Assembly: GCA_004154925.1 (NCBI GenBank)
Contig: QJNS01000280.1
Location: forward strand, 32,366-96,365
DNA length: 64,000 nucleotides
DNA from: Monosporascus cannonballus
Taxonomy: Eukaryota > Ascomycota > Sordariomycetes > Xylariales
Reading direction: 5' to 3'
This document shows, piece by piece, positions 51,756-61,728 of the stretch (within the stretch, counting starts at the first letter, position 1; each line of letters starts with the position of its first letter). Made by a program: the position numbers and the translations under genes. The notes beneath the pieces were generated by a model that did not search any database, was not told the DNA's origin, and saw nothing but the letters and a program-made list of their open reading frames with translations.

Positions 51756-52444
51756 CTAATTAAAGTCCTCGAAAACGGCCCAACTAAGACAGTTAACGAA
51801 AACCGCGATAATAAAGACCTCGGCCTCCGTCCGTTCCTATTCGTCTAATTTATTTATTAACTAGAACTTACGATTAATAATTTTGATTCTTTTAGTATAA
51901 AGAAATATTTTAACAGTAATAGCAAAAAACCGGTTAATAGTTTCGTTAATATTACGTTGTTTATGCGCTAGAATTTCTTTTATTTTTTTGTTAAAGATGC
52001 AAAAAGATTTCTTTAGTAATAGCCTTTTCGCAATTTAAGCGATTTGTTTCTTTTTTAATATAATATAAAAAATTAATTAGAATATCGAAGTCGTTATAAC
52101 GACGACGATTTTTGATATATTTATTATAGCAACGAATTTTTTTTAATTATATAATAGTTAATATTATTTTTGAAATAAGAAATAGAAGGTATTATTTTAA
52201 AATGAAATCTAATAAGATAAGCAGCTAGAGACCTTAAGCTTTTTTTCTAATAAGAACGATTACGAGAATTATAATTAGTAATACAATCTACTATAATAGA
52301 AGTTAAGGACTTATTAAAAAAGAAAATCTTTAAGAGCAAAGATCCTAAGGGAAAGAAAATCGTATTACGACCCAAACTAAGATCGATTGCAGAAACGGTT
52401 AGATCTATACGAAAGAGTTCCGTAATTTGGATTTTTCTTGACAA
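51756..52444 (-). pseudogene. Gypsy-E antisense ORF remnant
   Basis: Minus strand, from the 3' LTR edge to a TAG at 51756-51758. The 5' part (52247-52444) is an open stretch of 65 codons starting from a TTG, with IVDCITNYNSRNRSY that may be a decayed Cys-rich segment. After a frame change the C-terminus reads KLDE, ERTEAEVFIIAVF, LSWAVFEDFN, comparable with KLDKLERQKKQ and FNWSNLESIN at the end of the Gypsy-A antisense ORF. Similar position and ending in two separate elements favour a real antisense gene, though both belong to related families. Confidence 0.5.
52348..52362 (+). other. Gypsy-E polypurine tract
   Basis: AGGGAAAGAAAATCG directly before the 3' LTR. Confidence 0.6.
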
Positions 52445-52727
52445 TAAGATTTAAATAAACCTATAACAAACAAATCAAATCTAATAATAATAGATTTATA
52501 ATAACATTAAAATTTAGTAGAAAATTATTTATTATAAAAATATATACGTTTATTATTTTTATATTAGAGATAACAGTAATATATTAATTTATTAATATTA
52601 AGATATTGTATTTTAAATTATCGTTGCAAGTTATTATACTTATTATTTGAATTCTTAAAATATTTCTATTAAGATAAACCCGTATAACTTAGATTTAATA
52701 AATTAGTTGAACCGTATAACTCTTATC
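52363..52727 (+). repeat. Gypsy-E 3' LTR
   Basis: Starts TATTACGACCCAAACTAAG; the tail AAACCCGTATAACTTAGATT is the U5-like motif shared with the Gypsy-A LTR. About 20 bases shorter than the 5' LTR because of small deletions; right end uncertain by a few bases. Confidence 0.7.
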
Positions 52728-53189
52728 TAAATATATAACGTTTCTAATTAATATATATAAAATAAAAAATAAATCTATTTTTAGAAGATTTTAATATTAT
52801 TATTTTTAAATTATTAGTATCTTAAATTCAATAAATATAAGAAATGATATTTAATGTATTTTGAAATTTAATAAAAATAAATATTTATTTTCTATTTTGA
52901 TCATAAAAAAATAACTGTTTAAAATATAATGTATTTATGAAATATTTATGTTCAAGTTTTATTATTATTTTAATTACAGTTTTTATATAACTAAGTTTTA
53001 TTTAATCTTATATATATAATTTCGATTTTAAAAATTAGAATATATTAAAATTTGTAACTCATAAATATTATAATAAAATTAATTAAAAAGAAAGTTAGTA
53101 CCGTTTTTAATACAATAATCTGGTTTTTTAAATATTTTAAAATTATATTACATATATATTTATATTTATATAATGAATTAGAGATAGGG
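52728..53189. other. AT-rich DNA, no gene seen
   Basis: No coding signal or repeat recognised. Confidence 0.55.
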
Positions 53190-53435
53190 CTAATCTAAGT
53201 ATATGGGATACAGAACATCTTGATCAGGGCTTGGGAGTGGAAATTGTCTGGCGTCCATTTTGCTATAGAAAGCTGCATACAAAAGTTGACAGGTCAGCAT
53301 TTTATAGACCGCCGCCGACCTACTTGGAAATGCTAGAACCTTCGACAACAAACATCGTCGATGTTTAACAGCTAGCTATCACCTTGTAGCCTAGCAACAC
53401 AACACCAACCCTACTTCAATAATAACTATTATTAA
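53190..53435. other. Un-mutated 245-bp island
   Basis: Ordinary base composition with CpA/TpG intact, in sharp contrast to its surroundings. Contains a 17-bp palindrome AAACATCGTCGATGTTT at 53350-53366. No ORF over a few dozen codons and no similarity to the other repeats; identity unknown. Possibly a remnant of the original unique sequence. Confidence 0.6.
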
Positions 53436-54529
53436 GAATTTATTTTTATTCAGTGCTATAAATTAAATTTTTCTTGTTCCGAAAATTTTGAAATAGTAAG
53501 AATTATAGAGTAATAAATTAAAAATAAATATAAAATATAAAAACTATTTTATTATATTAATGTTTTTTTTATTTTATTTTTAATAATCAATACGTTAAAG
53601 TTAAATTTTTCAATATTTAATAATGTATAAATAATATAATATGTATATAATTATGAGCACTTCGATTATATTATTTTTATAAAATACTTATTAAAGATTT
53701 TATTGTATATCTTATTGTATTATTTAATAAATATTTAGAATATTTATATTTGGTTTGAAAATACAATTAAATTTTATAATATAAATAGAACTTTTAAATA
53801 TTTTGTATTATTATATATAAGAATTTAATATTTGTAGAATTAATCTCAATTACGAAATCTAAAAATGTTTACTAATTTTAATTAGGTTTTCCAATTTATT
53901 ATAATTTTAATTTTATTATTAATGCAAATAATAATTTTTATAACGAAATATATGTCATTATATTAAATTCTCAATATATTAATTAGTAATTTAAATATAT
54001 ACAGTATTAAAATATTAATTTTTTAATAATTATATAATACTAAATTAGAACGAATAAAATTGAAACGCTGGATTTTTATTTTATAAATATATTGAATTAA
54101 ATTACTGCTTTAATAAAAATTATTATATGTTATATTTTGTTGTATAAAATAATTAATAGATATTTTATACGTAAATAAATATATAGTAATAGAAGTGGTA
54201 CAATATAATAATTTACCTTTAATTAATCGATATTTATTTACAGTTAAAATTAATAGAATTATTTTATTTTATAATTATAAAACTTCGTATTTTTAAATTA
54301 ATGTTTTATATATCTATAATTATTAAATTAAAGTTATACTTACAAAATTTATTTTAATACTTTTTAAATATTTATATAAAATATATATAAAACGGGCTCG
54401 AAAATAATATCTTAAGATTAGACCTTATTTTAACAGTTTTATTCCTTTGATAAATAACATTCTTAAAGGAATTTAATTGATATATTAAACCTTTAACAAT
54501 TTCTTCTTAATCAAAAGCTATAGCTATAG
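53436..54529. other. AT-rich DNA, no gene seen
   Basis: Stops in all frames; nothing recognised. Confidence 0.55.
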
Positions 54530-54838
54530 TTACGGCTACTACGTCACAGGCGCTGCTATAATCTCCAAAATGGAGTCATGATCGTGACAAGGTAATTTTC
54601 AAAGAGCTTACTTTTCGAGCATTAAGTAATTGAGATTTATTTCGCTCAGAGGCGCTCTACATTACTGTCTTGGCATCGCTATGATTTTCAATAAAAGGCA
54701 TGAAGACATTTTGCTCTTGTAGACTTGTTTAAGAACTTGGATTGCTCCTTTTCCTTATTATTGGCAGCCTGAATTATCTTCGTCCACTTTCGGCCTGCCG
54801 CTGATAACGGACCTGTATGCTAGCCGATATCATAATAA
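54530..54838. other. Un-mutated unique sequence left of the DNA transposon
   Basis: About 300 bases of near-normal composition ending exactly where the left terminal inverted repeat starts. No convincing ORF. It was probably continuous with the island at 58452 before the transposon inserted. Confidence 0.55.
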
Positions 54839-54883
54839 CTAATCTCGGATCTCATATAATGAATAACCCTAACAATAAATAGG
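54839..54883 (+). repeat. Left terminal inverted repeat, copy 1
   Basis: Starts CTAATCTCGGATCTCATATA, followed by ATGAATAACCCTAACAATAA. Reverse complement of 58410-58451 with few differences; direct repeat of 62996-63040. Confidence 0.85.
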
Positions 54884-54919
54884 AAAAACATATCAAAATT
54901 CGTAAGAATCTACAAGTTT

Positions 54920-56230
54920 TAAAGCTTTTTAATAACGTAACAATTTGTTTATTAATAAAATAAAGTTATTTAAGTTAATTAAATTTTCACTGTCTTTTTT
55001 ATCAAATTGCTTTTTAATATAACTGTTACTTAAACTTAATTACTTAATTATTTAATCTTTACAAGCTTTCAATATATAATAGTTTTGTTCTTAATCGATT
55101 AATATCTAACAAATTTAAAAAAAACTTTATTCTATTACACAACAATAATTTAAACTTGTAATTTCGATATTTTTTAAAGTTTAAGTATAAAAATTAATTA
55201 TTAGAGTGATTTAATTTATATTTTATATTAAAGTTTTTTCTAAATTGTTTAATATCGTTTTATTATTTAAAGAAAATATATCGATATACTATTATTCAGC
55301 GTTAATAGTTTTATACATAAAAACGATTTCGATAATTTTACGAAATAGTTTTACCATATGTCATTTATATTAAGAAATTTCTCTAAATAATTTACCGGCT
55401 TTTAATAAAGTGATATATTTTTTTACTATAGAAAATTTAGTAACGTCGAATAATTAAAGATTATTATTAAAAGAGAATACAATAAATATAACGACGACAT
55501 TTTTTAAAGAATATCGTAATATAAAAATAAAAAATACGTATATAATGTAATAATTTAATATAAATACTCGTTATTAATTTTTTTCAAAATTGATATATAT
55601 TTTATTTTTTAAATCGTGAGAAAATTAATATTTGTAAACGATGAAACTAATCAAATATATATATAACCGTATGTTCTTTATATATAAAATCAATATATTC
55701 GAAAACAAATATTTATAACGTTACTTTTAATTTTTTTAAATTTATATTTATCGCTTTTAAAACTTTAAAATTCTTTTATTATTTTATTTTCTTTTTTGGA
55801 CGCCTATGCTATTTACATTATATTTGTTCGTAAATTGAATCTTATATTTAATTTAAAGAGTAATAAAAAAGTTAAATATTTATATATTTTATTATTGTTA
55901 TAAATTTCGAACCTTTTTAAAGTATATTTCGATCTTTTTTCATATTTATATTATTGTAACGTATAATAAAACGATTAATTTCATATTTTGTAAAAAGATT
56001 TTGATGTTTAATAAGGTTTTTGTTGTTAATAGATTTATATTTTTATAAAATTGTGGCTTTGCATTGTTTTGTATAATGCTTAAATAATCTTTTTTACTTT
56101 TTTAATTCGATAATTTACATATTTTAGCTTTGATTTCGGAACGCGAGTTGGAATTATAAACGCTGTATAATAAGGTTAATTAAGGTATTTTAAATGGTAT
56201 TTTCGTAAGAGTTTCGGAAGTATGTTTTGT
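54920..56230 (-). pseudogene. Fot1/pogo-like transposase remnant, copy 1
   Basis: Cut-and-paste transposase of the IS630-Tc1-mariner superfamily. On the minus strand an N-terminal DNA-binding-like part SVYNSNSRSEIKAKICKLSN is near 56110-56165. The C-terminal part reads KNVVVIFIVFSFNNNL, LFDVTKFSIVKKYITLLKAG and MVKLFRKIIEIVFMYKTINA (55300-55510), which corresponds to the less mutated reading of copy 2 and to the conserved LPPHSTHLLQPLDVGVF-type end of Fot1 transposases. The catalytic Asp residues are not recognisable. Many stops; dead. Confidence 0.65.
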
Positions 56231-56384
56231 TATAAAATCCTTTGTATTTTAAATTGTACATTTTTATTCGAAATTAACTATCTTTATTCAAAATTACTTA
56301 ATTATAGAATTAATGAGTTATCGTAAAATAAAGCTTTAAAAATAGTTATTATTATAGAAAGCGTCGTATTTATTGTTTGTTTTA

Positions 56385-57840
56385 TTAAAATCAGGTTTTA
56401 TTTTAGAGATTATAGTTGTGTATATAGCGAAAATATAGTTAAGTAACTTTAATATTATGTTAATTTAATTTATTAAAAACTTATAAAAATAAAACTTTTA
56501 AAATAAGGCCTAATACAAATTATAATTTTTAACTCTAATTAATATCGTTTTATATACAATTTTTTATATCTTTACGTAAAATTTATGAATAAAATATTAA
56601 GAATAATAAATATTTAAGAAATAATAAAAGTTATATTTATATAAAGTTTTAAAATAGTATTTTAACGATATATAAAATTTTTAAATCAGGGTTAATTTAC
56701 TTAAAATATTAAAAAAATGTAAAGAGAATTTAATTTTTAATTTTAATTTTAAACACCTTTATAATTTTAATTACGTAATTATTATATATAATATTTAGTT
56801 ATAAATTTTGAAAAGTAATTCGATATAAAAATAACCCGTTTAACTATATTTTTATTTGTTCCAATTATGGTTATTATATTATAATTATCAAGGTATTCTG
56901 AATTTAGTTAACTTTAATCGTTTTATAGTCGTAATATAAAAATAACAATCTATATAGCTAAAAACATTACTAAATAAGCTCTTTTTATATAAAGTTTATT
57001 AAGAAAATTCGATATACGATAATGTAACTAGTAATTATACTGTTGTAACTATATATGAGATAATCGAGCGTGCGATCTAACTATAAAACTAAAAGATTTA
57101 TCTCATTAAAATTAGACTATATTTTAAAGATTATAGCTACGTCTACGACGCAAAAATAGTTAAATAACTTTTAATACCACGCTAATTTGATTCGTAAAAG
57201 ACCTATAAAAATAACAAAACATTTAAAATAGGACCTAATATTAAATTATAATTTTTTAATTCCGCTTTGTACGTTTTAATATAAATTTTTAGAAGTTTTC
57301 TATAACAATTCCTAAATATAATTGTAATAAAATTTATTTACAAAATAGGAAGAATTATAAATATATATAATTTTAAAAACGCTTTCTCACCGCATATATA
57401 AGTTTTCAATTAAGGTTAATTTTATAAAAAGTTTTAAAAAATATATTAAACTTTTCGTTTTATATATATTTTTAATCGAAAGGCCTTTATAATTACAGCA
57501 GCACAATTACCGTGTATAATATTTTCTATTACACCTTTTAAAAGTAATTTAATATGAGAAAAGCCCCTATAGCTATGTTTTTGTCTTTACGAGTTATAGT
57601 TGTTATATTGCAGCTATAAATGCGTTACAAACTTAACTGTCTTTAATCTTCTTATAGCTACGACGTAATAACGACAGCCCATACGAGCAAAATAATTACT
57701 GGACGAGCTTTTCTAATATTAGGTATATTAAAGAAACCCTGCGTACGATAATGCGATCGATAATTATACTATTGTAGTCATAAAAGTATTACGGTCGCTT
57801 ATTTTCTAAACCTAAAGCTAACCGTGTCGGCCTTAATTTT
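56385..57840. repeat. Repeat R1, two tandem copies
   Basis: Units at about 56385-57085 and 57095-57840 repeat with a period of about 710 bases: ATTAAAAT(C/T)AG(G/A), ATTATAG(T/C)T, AAAATAGTTAA, AC(C/T)TATAAAAATAA, GGNCCTAATA and a GATAATG(C/T) block recur in order. Related to 1640-2400. No protein recognised. Confidence 0.65.
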
Positions 57841-58307
57841 GATTCGAAAAAATTGAAAAAACTTCTATATGTATTGGTTCATATTTCACGAATATATTAA
57901 ATATTACAGTTATCGAATTTAATTCAATTATATTATAATTATAGAAATATTTCGAATCTAATTACTTTAATTGTTTTATAATTACAACGTAATAACTACA
58001 TCGTATATAGGCTAAAATATAATTAAACGGGTTTTTTATGTTAAATTATTTTTAAATAAGTTATAATACAATATATGCGGTATTTACTTTATTACAGTTA
58101 ATAAAACGTTATAGTTAGTAATTTTATTGAATTTTGATTCAATTATATTAAGTTTAATTTTTATCGAAAAATGTCGAAAAACATTTATATACGTATTAGT
58201 TTATATTTAATATAGGGTTAAAATATAAAGGTCAGTTAATTAAATTAGTTGTAAAAATTAAAAAAATATATAGAATAAAAGCGTTTTTTTATAAGTTGAA
58301 CTTAGAT

Positions 58308-58407
58308 CTCGCTAGCTTGTTATAGAAATACGTTATTTGATTAGTCAATTTTAGCGCCTTAGCGTAGTACATAAAAGTACATCAAAAATAGAAACAAGCT
58401 AGCAGAG
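58308..58407. repeat. Small foldback (MITE-like), copy 2
   Basis: Arms CTCGCTAGCTTGTT (58308-58321) and AACAAGCTAGCAGAG (58393-58407). Homologous in arms and loop to 2604-2685. Confidence 0.7.
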
Positions 58408-58409
58408 GT

Positions 58410-58451
58410 AATTCATTATTAGGGTTATTCATTATATGTGTCCGAGGTTAG
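58410..58451 (-). repeat. Right terminal inverted repeat, copy 1
   Basis: AATTCATTATTAGGGTTATT at its inner end and TGTCCGAGGTTAG at its outer end. Forms an inverted pair with 54839-54883. It marks the abrupt change from AT-rich to normal DNA. Confidence 0.85.
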
Positions 58452-58732
58452 CGTGCACCGAATCGCTTTTACGGAACTCTCGGCGGCTTACAGCCCTGCG
58501 GACGGATCGTTCCGGGGAAAAATGGGGCAGTCAAATGAGTAAAATATTCTGAACTACATCAAAAGTCGCTAGCGCGAACACCGATATCTGAAATGGGCAT
58601 GGAGTAGAGGCTGACTTGAAGGCTGATTTTAGGTGTGGCATTTGCGCACCTTGCAACCTTTTTTTCCCATCCTTGACTAGCGGGTACCCATCGCAAATGC
58701 GCTATTGAACTACTGCACGAAGCTCAGAGGCG
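58452..58732 (+). promoter_or_regulatory. Presumed promoter/5' region of the HeLo-NACHT gene
   Basis: 281 bases of unmutated DNA between the transposon end and the start codon. A pyrimidine-rich tract with CCTTTTTTTCCCATCCTTGA at 58657-58676 is of a kind common upstream of fungal start sites. No TATA box stands out. Much of the original upstream region may have been displaced by the transposon. Confidence 0.4.
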
Positions 58733-61728
58733 ATGGCCGAAGCCGTGGGTCTTACGCTTGGCATTGTTTCGCTTGCAGGAACCTTTAAGGGCTGCATCGA
58801 TTTGTTCGACTACATTTCGGCATCACGCAGCCTCGGCCTCGACTACGAGCTCCTGGACACCAAACTAGATGTCGAGAAGGCGCTTCTCCTACAATGGGCG
58901 ACACGCGTGGGACTCCTCGCCGAGCATCCCGACGCCAGGCTCGACCAGCCTAATGTCTGCCGTGCCATCTCACGTGTTCTGGCGGGCATCCAACTGCTCC
59001 TCAGCGACAGCCAGACACTGCAAGGCCGATATGGCATGCGTGCCTTCGGCACCAGCCACGCAGCGAACAGCATCGCCACTTTCAGCGGTGCTAGTCTCAC
59101 GAAGCACACATTGAGCGACCGGCGTATGGGGCGCTTCATTAACGACTTCAAAAGGCTGAGCGTTCGCGCAGCCAGATTGCAGGAGGCTGTGCCGGTGGCA
59201 CACAAGATCCGCTGGGCCATTCATGACAAGGAAAAGTTTGAAGGCCTGATTGACCAGCTTTCATACTTTGTGTCTAAGCTTAACGACATTGTGCCAGATT
59301 CCACCGGAGCATTGGGACCCATGATGCGGGAGGACCTTGGGGGGCTCCATGATAACAGGCTCCGGATGATCATTCAAGCTTGCATTGGACGCGAAGAGCT
59401 TATGGCAGCCTCGGCCGAGAAAGTCATGGACAAGCGATGTACCGATCGCATTTTGCAGCTTTTTTGGTACCGCGTCATGGATGATAGGAGAACCAGCCTT
59501 GCAGACGCGCACTCAAGTACATTCAAATGGGCCCTGGAATCTCCGAACCAGCACACAGAAAGCCAGTGGGATGACATCTCTGGCTGGCTAAAGCATGGTT
59601 CAGGCATCTACTGGATTTCAGGCAAAGCGGGAAGTGGAAAATCAACACTCATGAAATATCTCTATGGGCATCGCAAAACGTCCCGTATTTTGCAATCTTG
59701 GGCTGACACGACTCCCCTAACTAAGGCTAGCTTCTTTTTCTTCGCGCTTGGCACCCATCTGCAGAAATCCCAGGATGGACTTGTGCGGGCACTTCTCTAT
59801 CAGATTTTCAAAGCGGAACCAAAACTCATACCGACTTTATTCCCCGAATTGTGGCTGGAGGTACGCACGTCCGAAGCGGTCGAATTAAATCTGCCATCAC
59901 GAGGCGAAGCAAAGAAAGCCTTCGACACTATACGTGAGGGTCTTGAAGTGGATCGCAAGTTCTGTTTTTTCATCGATGGCCTCGACGAGTTTTCTGGCAA
60001 CTATCTGGATGCTATCTCTTTCATCGAGAGCCTCGCCGCGAATCCAAAAATCAAAGTCATGGTATCTAGTAGACCGATGCCTGCTTGCGTGCAGGCTTTC
60101 TTTGGTCATCCGAAGCTTCAGCTACAAGATCTCACTAATGGCGATATTACAGGTACGTCGAGAGCACCATCGGTTCGCATCCGTACATGCAGCAGCTCGC
60201 CCTGGCCGAGTCGTATGCGGATACCGAGGAGTCAAGTCCGGCAGCCCAGATTATTGATGAACTTGTCAGTAAGGCGTCTGGGGTCTTCCTGTGGGTTATC
60301 CTAGCCTGCCGCTCCCTGATAGAAGGCTTTGCCGCGTATGACAACATTGAGGAGCTGCGCAAGAGAGTCGACGAGCTACCACCGGAGCTTGAAGATCTCT
60401 TTCAACACATGTTGAACAAGATCGACCCCCGTTATCAAGTTGAGGCGGCCAAGATTCTACGTATCTGCTATCAGAATCAGCTGGATGGCATCAAACTACT
60501 TCCGTCTGTCGGACTAGCCATCGTTGACGAGCTTGGTATGGATCCGCGCAGAGTACCACCACCAAGAAAGCTTTCAGATGCGGAGAAACGCGCCAAGTGC
60601 CAGTTCCTGGAAGGCCGCTTGAGAAGCCGATGCTGCGGGCTGTTGGAGATTTCGAGGCCGTGCGCTGAATCAGTCGAATATGACTGCTTCTGCAATGCTG
60701 ACGGTCTGTTTGATACACACAACTGGCTCATTGACTCACGCATACAGTTTATGCACCGAACCGTGTTCGACTTCCTGAGCCAGCCTGGGGTTTGGGATAT
60801 CAAATATCTCCAGGTCCAGGATCCGGATTTTGACGCCGATTCGGTGCTATCGTGGGTATTCATGGAGCTGCTGGCACTGTGTGGTCAGCGCCGAAATACT
60901 GACAACTGGAAATATCTGAAGCACGCCCTGGTCCACGCTTTGCGAGCCGATTCTCTTGCGCCGCGAGCCATAGTGCCAGTCCTCTCTAGACTAGACCAGA
61001 TTCTTCAAAACATATTGCGGGACAGGCCAGCTAGCCTGCCCTTTGCGTCTGAGCTATCAGATCCGCTCTACGACTTCAGAAATCACTTTCCCTTTGCTCT
61101 GTTTGCTGCTGAAACAGGCATGGTCAACTACGTTCGATACTGCACCGAATCGGTTATTTCCCTCCAGAATCGGGCCTACACGCTGCTGTACCACGCGCTC
61201 CGGAGCCCGTACATTGCTTGCCTCAAGTCCTGGGAACTCGGTCCCTCCGCCGAGATGGTGAGATTCCTCTTGTCGACGGGCAGTGATCCCAACGCTGAGT
61301 TCTCCCGGAGACGCGGTGGGCCCAAGATGACGCCGTGGAAGTACTGACGACTCGAGATACACTCCTCCCGCGAGACGAATTTGTTGCTGGAAGTCGCTGA
61401 GATAACCAAGGAGCTCTTGCAAGCTGGCGCACACGTTGACGCCGGGGAGGACTTTACCGAGGGTGAGCTTGTGGAAACGATAGAAACTTACTTCGTGGAC
61501 TGCCGCAATTCGCCCGAGGCGGAAGCTGAGGAGATCGCGGAGCTTCGCGAGAAGGGCCTGGAGCTGCTCCGCATGATCGAGGACCGCCAAAGTGGCTCGA
61601 CGGCTGGAGAGTGCCTGCCTTGCTGGGACGCGCAAGGCACCTCCCGTGATGCGCGGGTAAGTGCGGGGAGCAAGCGACCCTGCGATGTAGACTACGACGG
61701 GTTTGCAAAGCGGCCGAGGCCTGTCTAA
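58733..61728 (+). pseudogene. HeLo-NACHT STAND (NLR-like) gene, disrupted
   Basis: Fungal NLR-like signalling NTPase, cytosolic, of the type linked to heterokaryon incompatibility and regulated cell death. Start ATG at 58733. Residues about 1-200: HeLo-type N-terminal domain (MAEAVGLTLGIVSLAGTFKG), in the family a membrane-active cell-death effector. Then the linker MDDRRTSLADAHSSTFKWAL. NACHT: Walker A GKAGSGKST at residues 297-305, Walker B FFIDGLDEF at 412-420, SSRP at 445-448. Near 60149-60152 the frame shifts (one base appears missing); the continuation reads YVESTIGSHPYMQQLALAES, KASGVFLWV and IQFMHRTVFDFL (resembling the DUF7791-type region of fungal NACHT proteins). An ankyrin-like segment follows (MVRFLLSTGSDPNAEF). 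An in-frame TGA at 61345-61347 precedes a further open 127 codons (ITKELLQAGAHVDAG) to a TAA at 61726. Virtual length about 998 residues. Composition is normal and not RIP-like. A sequencing error cannot be excluded for the frameshift. Confidence 0.85.

Larger units (their letters stand above)
19123..52727 (+). mobile_element. Gypsy-E: outer, oldest retroelement of the nested stack
   Basis: LTR-like sequences at 19123-19507 and 52363-52727 align in the same orientation. Between them, in order and on the plus strand, lie a Gag remnant (19600-20440), a zinc knuckle (39887-39932) and Pol (48000-51725) of one chromovirus, split by Gypsy-C (20789-39855) and Gypsy-D (40325-47716). Removing these inserts leaves an element of roughly 7 kb. 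The flanking duplication is not clear (CGAAA before, CTAAA around 52727), as expected if it is the most decayed member. Confidence 0.75.
54839..58451 (-). mobile_element. Fot1/pogo-like DNA transposon, copy 1 (3.6 kb, RIP-mutated)
   Basis: Bounded by inverted terminal repeats (54839-54883 and 58410-58451) and holding a dead pogo/Fot1-type DDE transposase on the minus strand in its left half. The right half (56250-58410) contains no transposase but two tandem R1 units and a foldback, making it about twice the usual length of Fot1-type elements. No clear target duplication. The possibility remains that the right half is a second repeat captured between the ends. Confidence 0.7.

Noticed and set aside
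54839..58451. TA target duplication for the Fot1-like element
   Set aside because: Flanks are ATAA on the left and CGTG on the right; no TA duplication is visible with the ends as I define them.
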